Shown: piece after piece, positions 45,147-55,600 of the stretch
How positions within the stretch are numbered: the first letter of the stretch is position 1
Layout of the letters: each line of letters begins with the position of its first letter
Assembly: GCA_963691655.1 (NCBI GenBank)
Contig: OY829330.1
Coordinates: 2,852,001 to 2,916,000, forward strand
Length of the DNA: 64,000 bases
From: Toxonevra muliebris
Lineage: Eukaryota > Arthropoda > Insecta > Diptera > Pallopteridae
Reading direction: 5' to 3'
Translations under genes and position numbers: made by a program
Notes under the pieces: model-generated
Told to the model about the DNA's origin: nothing
Database searches by the model: none
Seen by the model: only the letters and a program-made list of their open reading frames with translations

Positions 45147-46237
45147 TAATTATAGTTATCAACTTGAGAAAATTGTAGTTCTCAACTGGAGTTCTAACGT
45201 AATTCTTTAAAGGCTACTACTTTTTCTTTTTTTATTTCTAATTGTCTTTATAACGTAGGCGTCGTGTCAATTATCATGCCAATTAATTTCCAACAAAATG
45301 TCAGGCTCTTCATTTCTAACAATTCGCTCGCTCTGCTCTACTTTGTTTTTTTTTTTCTCTAACAAATTTGCAGGAACGTCAAATCATTGGCAGAATTCAT
45401 TGGCATCAAAATATATTTGCCAGTGACTCTGCCAATGAAAAAAGTGTGAGTGTATTAGTGAAAAAGTGGGAGTGTGTTAGTGCTGGTGTGCGATTCTGTA
45501 ACTCGTTAACGAAAGTTTTCGGATCGCTAAGTGAAGTTAACGATACTGCGATTCTGTAACAAATTTTTAGCGAAATTTGTCGCAAAGTTTGACATTTCGT
45601 TTACGACAATTATCGTTAACTTTGCGATGAAAAATTTGGTGTCGGTAAGCTTTGCGACAATAATCGAAACACATTTGTAGTGAAATTTAGAAGCGATTTT
45701 GTGAAATATTTAAGGTAAATTGTTTAATTAATTAACAAACAAGCAAATTTCATTAAAATTTCTTATTTTTCCTACTCCAGAAGATGGCATTTTATTATTT
45801 GGCGTATGACAAATCATAAGAGAAAATGACAACGTTGTGGTAGATCGGGCAAATTTTCGTCTTGTTGATGACCCTTTCCACTTGGATGATGAGGAGTTTA
45901 AAAAGTTGTACCGCATTACTCTCGACCTTGTACAAACTGTTATTAGCGAAATCAGGGAGAAACTAAAACGACACCGAATTACTGCATAATTTGCGGAAAA
46001 GTAAGTAAAAATTTGTAGAAAACTAGCTGACATGGCAAACTTTGTTGTGCCCAAGTTATGTTATTTGTTTTTAATCCAAATTCTCCCAGAATAAAACGAA
46101 TTAAAAAGTCCGAAATAACATAAATTCAACTTTTGGCTGTGATCTATAAATTGGTTTCTTAGATAGGGCATGTGTCCATATGGGCACGTTAGGAGAATTC
46201 GGGTTAATAAAAAAAAAAGATTTTTTTCTATGTAGCC

Positions 46238-46445
46238 AACATATGGTATATTCTGAATATGAATTAAATCGGACCGTAAATAAAACTTATCAAAATATCT
46301 TGGCTCCAGCGCCACCTACCGAGTCCATTTTTTGCAAAAATGTTTGTTTTTGCATGTAATTAATATATGTTCTAAATGTGAGCTAAATCGGACCATAAAT
46401 ACAATTTATCGAAATATCTCAACGTCAGCGCCACCTAGAGAGTCC
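46238..46445. repeat. Two direct repeats with a GCGCCACCTA core
   Basis: Segments 46238-46325 and 46365-46445 share tgaattaaatcggaccgtaa/gagctaaatcggaccataaa, then atcaaaatatct and cagcgccacctaccgagtcc. The period is about 125 bases. No coding function seen. Confidence 0.6.
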
Positions 46446-46586
46446 AAAAAAAACACTTCGGTTTTTCAGTTTCAATGAAAGACTAAAATCGATAAAAAAA
46501 ATCTAAATATGCTCATCTCTGTAATATTCTCCGACTGTAGTCAGATCGGTGTGTTTGAATTTATATCCCCTATAAAAAGTAAAAAG

Positions 46587-46624
46587 ATACTAAAGGATGT
46601 ATGTTAGCATACATCCTTTAGTAT
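46587..46624. repeat. Perfect hairpin, 17 bp stem and 4-base loop
   Basis: ATACTAAAGGATGTATG, loop TTAG, then the exact reverse complement. It could be the junction of two inverted insert ends or an RNA hairpin; nothing in the context decides. Confidence 0.75.
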
Positions 46625-47624
46625 ATTCTGAGACCTTTTGTGTTTATTTAAATACCTATGTAGCAGCACTGATGACGCACTGTCATATAATTTATTAGAA
46701 TTTGATTGAAAATGAAGAGGTAGACGAAGAATTCTGCCATTTTGTTTTTGGCTTGAAAAATTCCCTAAAACAAATTATGTACCCTCTTTCAAAAAGTTTT
46801 GTCGGAGCCTTATTGTGTCTGCCACACGGTAGCGCTCCACCAAAAGTTTTTTTTTTTTGTAAACTAAGCAGATAAAACCAGATAAATTGTGAAAACATGT
46901 GATTTTCTTATTACGCATCAAAAAACACTTCACTTTTTTAAAAATCATTTCGATTTTTTTCACTTCACAAAAAAATTTCAAAACGACAGCCCTGATCACA
47001 CATATGATTTTATATAATAAGATGTTATATGGAGATCGAACTAAAAAAAATCTATAGGTGTTTGCTGCTCTACGCATCTACTGCATGCTACCAGCGGTCA
47101 GTGGGTAAGCAGTGGGGCGTTTCGATAAGTCAGCCGTTTATATATCGAAACATCCATGGGGTAACAGACGCAATCAACAAAAATATGATCCGAGAGTATG
47201 TTCGTATCCCCATGACTCCAGTTGAGCGATATGCTGCCAAACCTAAATGTATACCAACGCAGTCTTTTCGAATATGCCAACTGTTCAATTGACTGTAGAT
47301 TTGTTGCTGTTCGGGACCATACGATTACGAAGAAGCATATGTAAATCGCCATGGATATAACTCTTTTTATATTTTTAATCTTAATTTAAATATTTTAAAT
47401 TAATAAATTAAAAACAATAATAGAAATGTCCTTTGCCAACGTTACCACTTTTTTCACTTTTCTTAGCGATAATTGTAGCTAAGAATTTTTAGCGATAATT
47501 GTCGGTCGCTAACATAGAGTTACAGAATCAGTGCATCGTTAGTGCAAACGATAAGATCGCAAATTGCGATAGCGATTGTCGGTCGCTAAGAAAGTTACAG
47601 AATCATTTGCTTTTAGGCTTAACT

Positions 47625-48040
47625 ATAATATGGGGCATTTCATGTGAAGCAAACAACGTAAAAAAATGTGAAGTTCGGAAATTCGGCCTAATCGAACTTA
47701 TAGAAAATATGAATGAGGACACGATAATTTTTTTTTTTCTATGAAGTTTATTTGCCAAGTTATGGGTTTTTAAAGAATTGACGTAATTGAAATATGGGTT
47801 TTTCAAAAGTAATTTTTAGAATCAAACAAATATGCAATAAAATATTGGACATGGTAATTTAAATAGGAAATTTACTTCTCTTTTCAATTATGGTGTCAGG
47901 CTGGAGACTAAAATCTTTTTCATGCACCAAACCGGAAGTAAAAGTTTAAAATCTGAGTTTTAATAACTTCGACCATTTAAAAAAAAAAAAAAATTGTTTT
48001 ACAAAATTTAGCTTAAAGTATTTAAATAATACCCTTAAAA
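47625..48040 (-). repeat. Dispersed repeat, inverse copy of 19590-20010
   Basis: It shares, in reverse, the landmarks accaaaccggaagtaaaagt and ttgccaagttatgggttttt with the first copy. It starts almost immediately after the right end of the Harbinger-like element. Confidence 0.6.
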
Positions 48041-48611
48041 TTTCAAAACGGGATCTACATTAGTTTAGGAGATAGATACGTAGGTGTCGCACTGAGCGTG
48101 ATAGTTATGTATTTAATTCATGTATGAATGTAATTGTAAAGGTTTAGTATCTTTAGTATCACTTAGTTACTTAAAAATAGTCAAATATTTTGTTTCCTTT
48201 TTCATTCAAGTGTGTAAATACGTCTATTGACTTATTAAATTCATGTACTTGTAGTTACGGCCTTTTAGATTTTAGGTGACGATTTGAAATTTGTTAAATG
48301 TGCCCCTTTGGTAAAAGTCAAATGTGCCTCAAAAGCTCTTCATAATTTTTTTCAATTCATCTCACACACACATTTCACAAAATGCTCTTTTATTTTGCTA
48401 ACATTAAAGATCAGTGCTAACAAATTTTGTTACTTTTTATACAGTTACTATTAATTCAGAAAACGCTTACGTACATACTGGTTGTCGAAAATTACATCAG
48501 CGTTAGCAAATTTACAAAAAGACGTGTTAATCCAAGAAGAGTTAAAGTAGAACTGTCAAAGTCCATAACGTTTCTTTAAATCAAATTAAGTTTTTTTCTG
48601 CATTTAGCAAC

Positions 48612-49312
48612 ATATTAGGTCCGTTCCCGTACTTTTTGGGTAAAGTCTGCTAAACTGAGAGTAAACGAAAAATGCTCTCTCAAAAATGCACAAAAGTACG
48701 GGAACGCACAAAACCACTTTTCTTGCACGAAACAAAACGTCAAATTTTAACGACAGTTAAATTCAAAAAACAAAGTTTCTGTGATATTTAATAAAATAAA
48801 AATTGTTAAATCTTACAAGAAAATAAATAAATAATGAAAAAATTAAACATAAATTATTCGCCGCTCTACTTTTGTAGAATGTTCGGGTTCACAATCACCA
48901 TTTGCATTATTCAGAAATGGCAGAAGCTTCTACAGCGTCAGAGGTTGAACAGACAATTGCGTCATTAATTTGTGGAGAATGTAGTTAAAAATTAACTAAT
49001 ATACTATTAATTAATTTTCAAATGTCTTTTAAACATTTTCCATTTTAAATATCACTTATTTTTCTAAAAATTCTTTATTTATTTATTAATTTTAAATTTT
49101 CAATATATTTTCACAAAAGCAAAAAAGCTGATTGTTTGACACTTTTAAAATTTTTACCGAAGAAAAAGTGAGGGCTATTTCGTGCAAAAAGAAGAAGACA
49201 ATTACTCTCTCATCTCTGCTCTCATTTGCAAGTTTTTTGAGTACGGGAACGCTTTCTGGGCTATTTTGGGCGAACGCGTTCACCCGCGTTGTAGTACGGG
49301 AACGGACCTAAT
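48612..49312. mobile_element. Inverted-repeat element, about 0.7 kb
   Basis: TTAGGTCCGTTCCCGTACT at the left is matched inverted at the right (agtacgggaacggacctaa). Subterminal copies of agtacgggaacg lie inside both ends. A short ATG frame near 48918 reads MAEASTASEVEQTIASLICG and stops, perhaps a relic of a deleted protein. The TTA/TAA at the tips is compatible with PIF/Harbinger but not proof. Confidence 0.6.
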
Positions 49313-49847
49313 GAAGCAGTTTCAGGTTGATATAAGCTTTTCAACTAAATTTAATATATGGACGTATTTTATGACCAGGGAGCGGAAAAAATGAAAATAA
49401 AATTAATTATCTACAGTATCCTTTTTTTCATAAGCGACAGTCAGAAATACGAAAATCTTGAATTTGAAATTTCGAAATCAATGCAAACTTTTCCCCGCTC
49501 CCTGTTTTTTACTTTTAAGTATTTTCTTTTCTATAAAAATCTCTTATTTAAAAGCATTTTTAGAGGATGTGACTTTTTTCGTCCTACAACTATAAAGTGT
49601 TATTCTACAGACGACGATATTTTTGACCGATCAAATGAATCTTTACTTTGTCTCGCTTCTCTGTCTCGCAGTCATTCTGTTTAGGGCAATATTTGGATCA
49701 TTAATTAATTTTGCCTTACTTTAGTTACTACTTCTAATTTTCGTTTATACAAATACAGAAACAAGTAATTGTTACCGGTTCTGTTATTTTTTTCAATAGA
49801 CGATTGCCCAAAAACAAACAACTATACAACGAAAATTATAAAATTAT

Positions 49848-50445
49848 AGTTTTTTAGGAGACTATGAAAATTAAATTCGGAATCCGCCACAATTCCTCAT
49901 CAGTGATCTTAGTGATAGTTCTTAATCTTTCAATATCCTATATAAGCTACTAATATTTGAAATCATAACCCAGAATTACAGATTTGATTCCAAATATCTT
50001 CACTGAATAGAACTTAAGTCATGACTTTGAAAATTAACCTCTAGATTTAATTTTCATAGTCTCCTAAAAAACTATCATGAACTGATCGAATGTTGACCGT
50101 TCAGAAAAAAAAATGATACCTAGAATCATTTTCTCACAAACACACACACACTCTCATGTACTAGACTTCCAATAACGAACTGTTTTGGGAAAAAACAACA
50201 ACAAAAGTGTATAGAACGGTAGTGGTAGTTTCTTTCAATATCTCTATTCAGTGAAGATATTTGGAATCAAATCTGTAATTCTGGGTTATGATTTCAAATA
50301 TTAGTAGCTTATATAGGATATTGAAAGATTAAGAACTATCACTTAGATCACTGATGAGGAATTGTGGCGGATTCCGAAACGGCCGTCTGATTTGCCCGTC
50401 TCTATATACATCGTTGTTGTGATGACTACATTTGTTCATTAACCT
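49848..50445. repeat. Foldback-family element, rearranged copy
   Basis: Positions 49875-50010 (ggaatccgccacaattcctc onward) are inverse to 50265-50385, and both belong to the 486 bp family at 44087-45146. A middle part (50010-50260) carries other family segments in inverse order. There is no coding capacity. Confidence 0.75.
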
Positions 50446-51027
50446 TAACGAAAATTATAAAAGGACTGTTGGTATTTCATTTAATTCATCTTTTTTTTTA
50501 TCATCTATTTTTTGCAAATATTCTACGTGCACATTTTATGAAACTATACTTCGATTGGTATTTGGATCAAGCGCTAATATGTTTTTTTCTACATCGCTTT
50601 TAAATTAGAAACTTTGAAAGTCAAGCAGGTTTTCTTATGAACGAAGTTTTTCTGTGGCAGTAAAACATTTATGAAAATTCATTTTTAAAGGAGTTTCATT
50701 AATTTGTACCTAATTTCAAATATTCCTAATGAATTCGGTTATAAGAAGACCAAACTATAGTAGGTTTCCATAAGGAAGTCTTATATCGGACCTCAAGAAA
50801 TGAAATGCTTGAAAATAATGGGTCTTTCGCAAAGATCTTCTACAATTTGTCAAGAAGATGCTTAACACAAAATGAAATGGTTTCTTAACTATCGACGGTC
50901 ATGTTGCACTCATAAGTTTGCAAATTGAGTTAAACCAATACATATATACAAAATGCTTCCTTTACCTTTTGAGAAGCATAATAATTATACGAGTATATTT
51001 CCACGCATTGGTTTGATATAACTTCAG
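50446..51027. other. Region 3' of onecut
   Basis: AT-rich sequence directly downstream of the TAG that closes the onecut extension. It presumably contains 3' untranslated sequence, but I see no decisive poly-A signal. Confidence 0.3.
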
Positions 51028-52605
51028 CTAGCACACGATCATTACTTTCAAATCTTCAAGATCATCATTTAAATATTCCACACAATCATTGTCATTAATG
51101 TTGTTCATACAAATAGGTAAAACGTTCGATTTACTGTAATTTCCTTCAGGTTGTTGTTGCTGCTGCTGTTGTTGCTCCTGATGGTGGGGTAAATGTGGTT
51201 GTTGTTGGTGTTGCAAAATGTTGCTCATGACCTGATGTTGTTCATCTGTCGCTGCGGCATCGTAAACTGTTAATGGGGAAGTAAGAATTTCAGATGATGG
51301 TAAATTTTCGTCTTGTTGCTGCCGAAGTTGATATTTTTGAAAAAATTTAAATTTATTATCGCCCATGTTGTCATCATCATCAATAACATTGCCATCATCA
51401 TTGATGTTATGGTGATTGTTGTGATCATCATTAGCATAATCAATATCGTTAATATCTACAACAGATTTCAGTGCTTCATTGTTATCGTCATCGTTAATCA
51501 TATTGTCATCGCCATTGTCGTTGGCATCAACAATGCAAGTGACAGATGCTGCTGTTGCATCTTCATCATTAATGTCTGTTATGTATGGAACATCCGGAGA
51601 TAATTGTAAATGTTGATTAATATCACCATCATGATTGCAACTGTCGATTAATATATCACGAGAGTTATCGTTCTTCAATATGAATTCTGTTAGCATTTTA
51701 TTATTGTCTATGTGATGAGTATTGTGATTTACGATATTAACATCATCATTATTATCAGCAATGCCGGTAATCCGACGTTGATGCTGATGCTGTCGCATAG
51801 CAATATGTTGTTTTAGATTCAAATGTTTAGCTTCATGCTGCTGCTGCTCCTGCTGGTGATGTAGAAAGTATTGGTCCATGGTATTTTCAAGTGGTGCTGC
51901 TGCTGTTTCTGTTGTTGTGATTGTTTTCCTAGCATTGTGTCTTTGATGCTCATAAAAGTTGCTGCTCAGTTTGTTATCATGCAATTGTAATTGTTGTTGC
52001 TGTTTATGATTGTTATTATTATTGCTTAAGTTAGTTTTTGGTGCTGTTGATTTCCGTATCAAAATACTTTTAAATGACTTATGTATTGTATTTAATTTAA
52101 CAATATTGCCGTTATTATTTAAATTACTCGAATTATTACAGTTATTTTTCTTATTAGTGGTATTGCTATTCTGATTGCTGCCGTCATTTTTATTGTTGCT
52201 GTTCATTATATGCAGCATTTTCACTTTACTGAATTTATTAACATTCGGAGCAGCAATAACTTTAAATAAATTGTTATTGTCTTTTATTGTTGTTGGTACT
52301 GCAGTATCAATTTTTTGTTTTTTAATTACAGTTATATTTTTATTATTTATCAATACATTGCTAGCATGTACAACAGCAGCTGATAATGTTGTTGTGGTTG
52401 ACGGTGTTATTGGCTTCAATGTTTTTTTACTGCGGTTTTCGCTTTCATTTTGCATTGCTACAATATCATCGGTTAATGCATCTAAAAATTGTTGTTGCTG
52501 GTGCTGCTGTTTATTATTACTATTGCAATTATTCTGCTGCTGTTCCTGTTGCCTAATTTGAATCTCACGCTGTTGTTCGGCTTTTATTATTTGCTCTGTA
52601 TTATG
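51028..52605 (-). CDS. Candidate readthrough extension of onecut, 525 codons
   Basis: Directly after the onecut TGA (52606-52608, context TTG TGA CAT) the same frame runs 525 codons to TAG at 51028-51030. It starts HNTEQIIKAEQQREIQIRQQ, has an internal ATG at 52455, and is rich in Asn, Gln, His and Asp. It ends CVEYLNDDLEDLKVMIVC, not low complexity. No acceptor of good quality lies near its start. Frame identity with the homeodomain exon, TGA-C context and length argue for programmed stop-codon readthrough, known for many fly genes. Alternatives are a sequence error or allele-specific TGA, an unlikely 51-base intron (52577-52627), or initiation at 52455. The region could tune Onecut activity or localisation; that is inference. 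Confidence 0.75.
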   Translation of the reverse strand, partial: HNTEQIIKAEQQREIQIRQQEQQQNNCNSNNKQQHQQQQFLDALTDDIVAMQNESENRSKKTLKPITPSTTTTLSAAVVHASNVLINNKNITVIKKQKIDTAVPTTIKDNNNLFKVIAAPNVNKFSKVKMLHIMNSNNKNDGSNQNSNTTNKKNNCNNSSNLNNNGNIVKLNTIHKSFKSILIRKSTAPKTNLSNNNNNHKQQQQLQLHDNKLSSNFYEHQRHNARKTITTTETAAAPLENTMDQYFLHHQQEQQQHEAKHLNLKQHIAMRQHQHQRRITGIADNNDDVNIVNHNTHHIDNNKMLTEFILKNDNSRDILIDSCNHDGDINQHLQLSPDVPYITDINDEDATAASVTCIVDANDNGDDNMINDDDNNEALKSVVDINDIDYANDDHNNHHNINDDGNVIDDDDNMGDNKFKFFQKYQLRQQQDENLPSSEILTSPLTVYDAAATDEQHQVMSNILQHQQQPHLPHHQEQQQQQQQQPEGNYSKSNVLPICMNNINDNDCVEYLNDDLEDLKVMIVC

Positions 52606-55600
52606 TCACAACATATCGTCGTTATCGTGTTCATTATCATGATCACCATCCAAATCAAAATCATCATGTCCCAAATCTAAATCCATATCACCATCATCAT
52701 CTAAATCCAATGAATGTTGATTACCAGGCGATAGCGATGTCTGATGATGATTATTAATACTTAAATGATGACTAGTAGAATTATTGCCATGATTGTTGGT
52801 GATATTCTTAGAATCATCATCACGCCATTTGTCCATCGATCTTCGTCGCGCATTCATAAAGAAATTTCCAACCGTTGTCGGCTCCAAACCAAGTTGACGT
52901 GCGATTGTCACTTGCATTTCTTTTGAAGGCCTCTTTGTTTCCTACATAAACAAAGAAACGGGGAAATGGAGAACGGTAAAATTAAAATTATCTTTCAATT
53001 TATAGACAATCTAAACTGCAATTGCTCAATGGATTATTTTCTTTCAATTGAGGAATTGTTTTCAGTAAAATAGGGAACGCTGACCACTAAGCTGGCTTTG
53101 AATTTGCAGGATAGATATTTGGATGAACCGCTATTTTTCAACCAGAATAATCGACCTTGTGAGCATTTTTAATTTTTAACACCACATTGATGATTGCATT
53201 TTAAAATTGGTGTTTAAAGGTACTGACGGTAAAAACGGCAAATGCATGTTTTTACTGGGCATCTCAAAATTGAAATGATGAAGTTATTTTTACGAATCCT
53301 GAAATTTCCTCTAAAATGGCATTCAATCGTTAGTGCATATTTTACAATAAATACATATTTTTGCATATTTTTGGGAAACTGTGAATATTTTGCATATTTT
53401 ACAATAAATGCATGTTTTTCGCATTTTTTTTTTTTAATTCACATATTTTCCATTTTTTAATAATTTTGTTAACTTTATTATTTGACGGAAAATTTCCTGG
53501 GATACCTTCATAGCCACTGATAACAAGTGTGGGGAACATGGCTTAATGCAGTCAAATCTTACGTACAAAACTCCGAGGAATTCGGTAAAATAGTGAAAAA
53601 ACCTTGACTATACTGATTCGACATTGATTAAAATTGTAAAAGAATTTTAGGACTTGCCATCCCTCGAATCTTAACTGATTTTTGAACACAGGAATTATGG
53701 GGTTTTATGTGAAGTATTCACAAAATTAGAAGGAAATAATTCTTTGAAAGATGTAGTAGATTTAGTCAATAAAGCTTTATAAAAACATGCCCAAAAATTA
53801 TTGAAAAATTAGATTTTGTTCTCTAAAAATACAAAGGTTTCTCTTAAATAAGGCAACTTGCGAGTACTTTGGAATTTAATGAAGAAAATTGTTTTACAAA
53901 CAACTGTTCTATGAATGAATTGTGTGCCTTTAACCCTTTCATGCCAGAATTTGAACGGGACTTGATAGAAACCTTTTGTACTTAAATTATGGTTACTTAG
54001 GACCTAACAAAAATGCATAGCTAAGGAGCTGTATACGACCACTGGATAATCCTTTTTCCTCGCTTAGTTATAGTTCAAAGCATTTTTTTTTTTTTTTAAT
54101 GAGCGAAAAGACTTTTACTGACCACATGTGTTGTGCCATGTAATGACACCCACCAGTAATCTCAGGGCCTTTCTTCTCAGTTTCAGAAGAAATTCCGCTG
54201 ATTTCCTGTTAGGTTGTCTCATGAAGTACTTTGCGGTTCTACAAGAGTCAAGCTCGAACCATCTTTCTCTATAGATAGAACCCACGAAATCGTTGATCCA
54301 ACGCTAAGAAAAGATTCCGGACCCCATCAGCTAGAAAAAGAAAAAAAGTACTTGGTCTCATCGTCCAACCGGATCCAGTTTTTGATCCGTCGGTTTAGGC
54401 CGCTCTCATCGCTTCTTTACGGATTTGAGGATCTAGAGGAAGTAAGTCAAATAACGTATTGAGGACATCACCAGATGTAGTACACAATGCACCAGTGATA
54501 CCCAGACACACACTTCTCTGAAGCCTGGTCAGAGAGGATACTGAGGACTTAACCAAAGTTCGTCGCCACCATGCTACAATAGGTCTCACAAGAGCAATAT
54601 ATACCCAGAATATCAGAGCTGGATTCAGACCCCAAGTCTTACCGAAAGCTCGCCTGCACTGCCAGAAAACCGTTAGTGCACGCGAGACCTTCGGCTCGTC
54701 GTGCGTCTTCCACAACAGCTTGGAATCTAAGGTTACGCCTAAATATTAAACTTCAGACAGCTGCAGTGTTACTCCTTTCATTGTTGGTAGTAACACGCCA
54801 TCCATCTTGCGTTTCCTGGTGAAACCAAACCTCGATCTTGTCCAAGACTTCTTGCATTTTAATGCACACCGTCTGTAAGGACCGTCTCGAGTTTAATACG
54901 CACACGTCGTCCTTCCCCAACCTTGACCGTAACGCTGTCTTCGTTTTCTCCCCCAGTGATAACCAGCCGTTTGGATAGCATGGCATGAATCCAGCGAATG
55001 ACGATTTCTTCAACACCATATTGTCTAGCCGAAGAGAACATGGAGTCGAAAGTAGCGTTGTCAAAAGCCCCTTCGATATCGACAAACACTCCCAGGGTGT
55101 AGTTCCCTGCTTCCAGCACTTGTTCAACTGTACTAACACAGTCGTGAAGAGCTGACTCACAGGATTTTCCACTCTGATAAGCATGTTGTCGAGAATTGAG
55201 AGGGTTTTGGCTGAGATGTGCTTCTCGACCATTCGTTCCAGACTTTTAAGCAAAAACGATGTCAGGTTTAACGGTCGGACACTTTTCGGTAGAGCGTAGT
55301 TATCTCTTCCCAGTTTAGGAATAAATACAACTTTAACCGAGCGCCAAAGACGTAGAATATATTCGTGAGTGAGACAAGCCGTGAAGATCCTTTCTAGAAC
55401 CTTCATAAGATTTGTCCCTTCCCGCTTTAGCATGATTGGATAAATGCCGTCGAGTCCAGGGGACTTGAGCCATCGAATGACGAAAAGGCAAACCTTAATG
55501 TCTCTTCGGTGACTATCCTAGAGGCTATAAATCAATCGAGCCTTCTGGTACAAGAGCCAATCTGACAAGAAGTATTGTTAACGCTCTGAGGAGTAGCTAC

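Larger units (their letters stand above)
45775..47345 (+). pseudogene. HARBI1-like (PIF/Harbinger) transposase, broken
   Basis: After a good acceptor (cctactccag, 45780) a frame reads VVDRANFRLVDDPFHLDDEE and FKKLYRITLDLVQTVISEIR, the N-terminal block of Harbinger transposases. It reaches a stop near 45988 and a GTAAG donor near 46002. The next piece at 47029-47292 reads YQRSVGKQWGVSISQPFIYR, NIHGVTDAINKNMIREYVRI and MTPVERYAAKPK, the helix-turn-helix and pre-catalytic region. Shifted frames then give IDCRFVAV (first catalytic Asp) and PYDYEEAYVNRHGYN. The rest of the DDE domain is missing. It would bind and cut element ends when intact. Confidence 0.7.
45492..47604 (+). mobile_element. PIF/Harbinger-like transposon, decayed
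   Basis: GATTCTGTAAC at 45492 and its complement at 47594-47604 mark the ends. A second copy of the motif lies inside each end (about 45550, and inverted at about 47519), with cgttaacg/gcgataattgtcg words as subterminal repeats. HARBI1-like transposase pieces lie inside. The stretch 46060-47010 is unrelated AT-rich insert. Three-base target duplications are not evident. Confidence 0.6.

Noticed and set aside
51028..52455. A separate 475-codon gene starting at the ATG at 52455
   Set aside because: The frame is continuous with the onecut frame and open for 50 codons before this ATG, so an independent gene is less economical.
52606..52608. Selenocysteine decoding of the onecut TGA
   Set aside because: No reason to expect a selenoprotein transcription factor, and I see no SECIS-like hairpin that I could support; ordinary readthrough is simpler.
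51313..52680. Hydrophobic Ile/Val/Leu-rich plus-strand frames resembling membrane proteins
   Set aside because: They are translations of the antisense of Asn/Asp/His/Gln codon runs in onecut, not real proteins.
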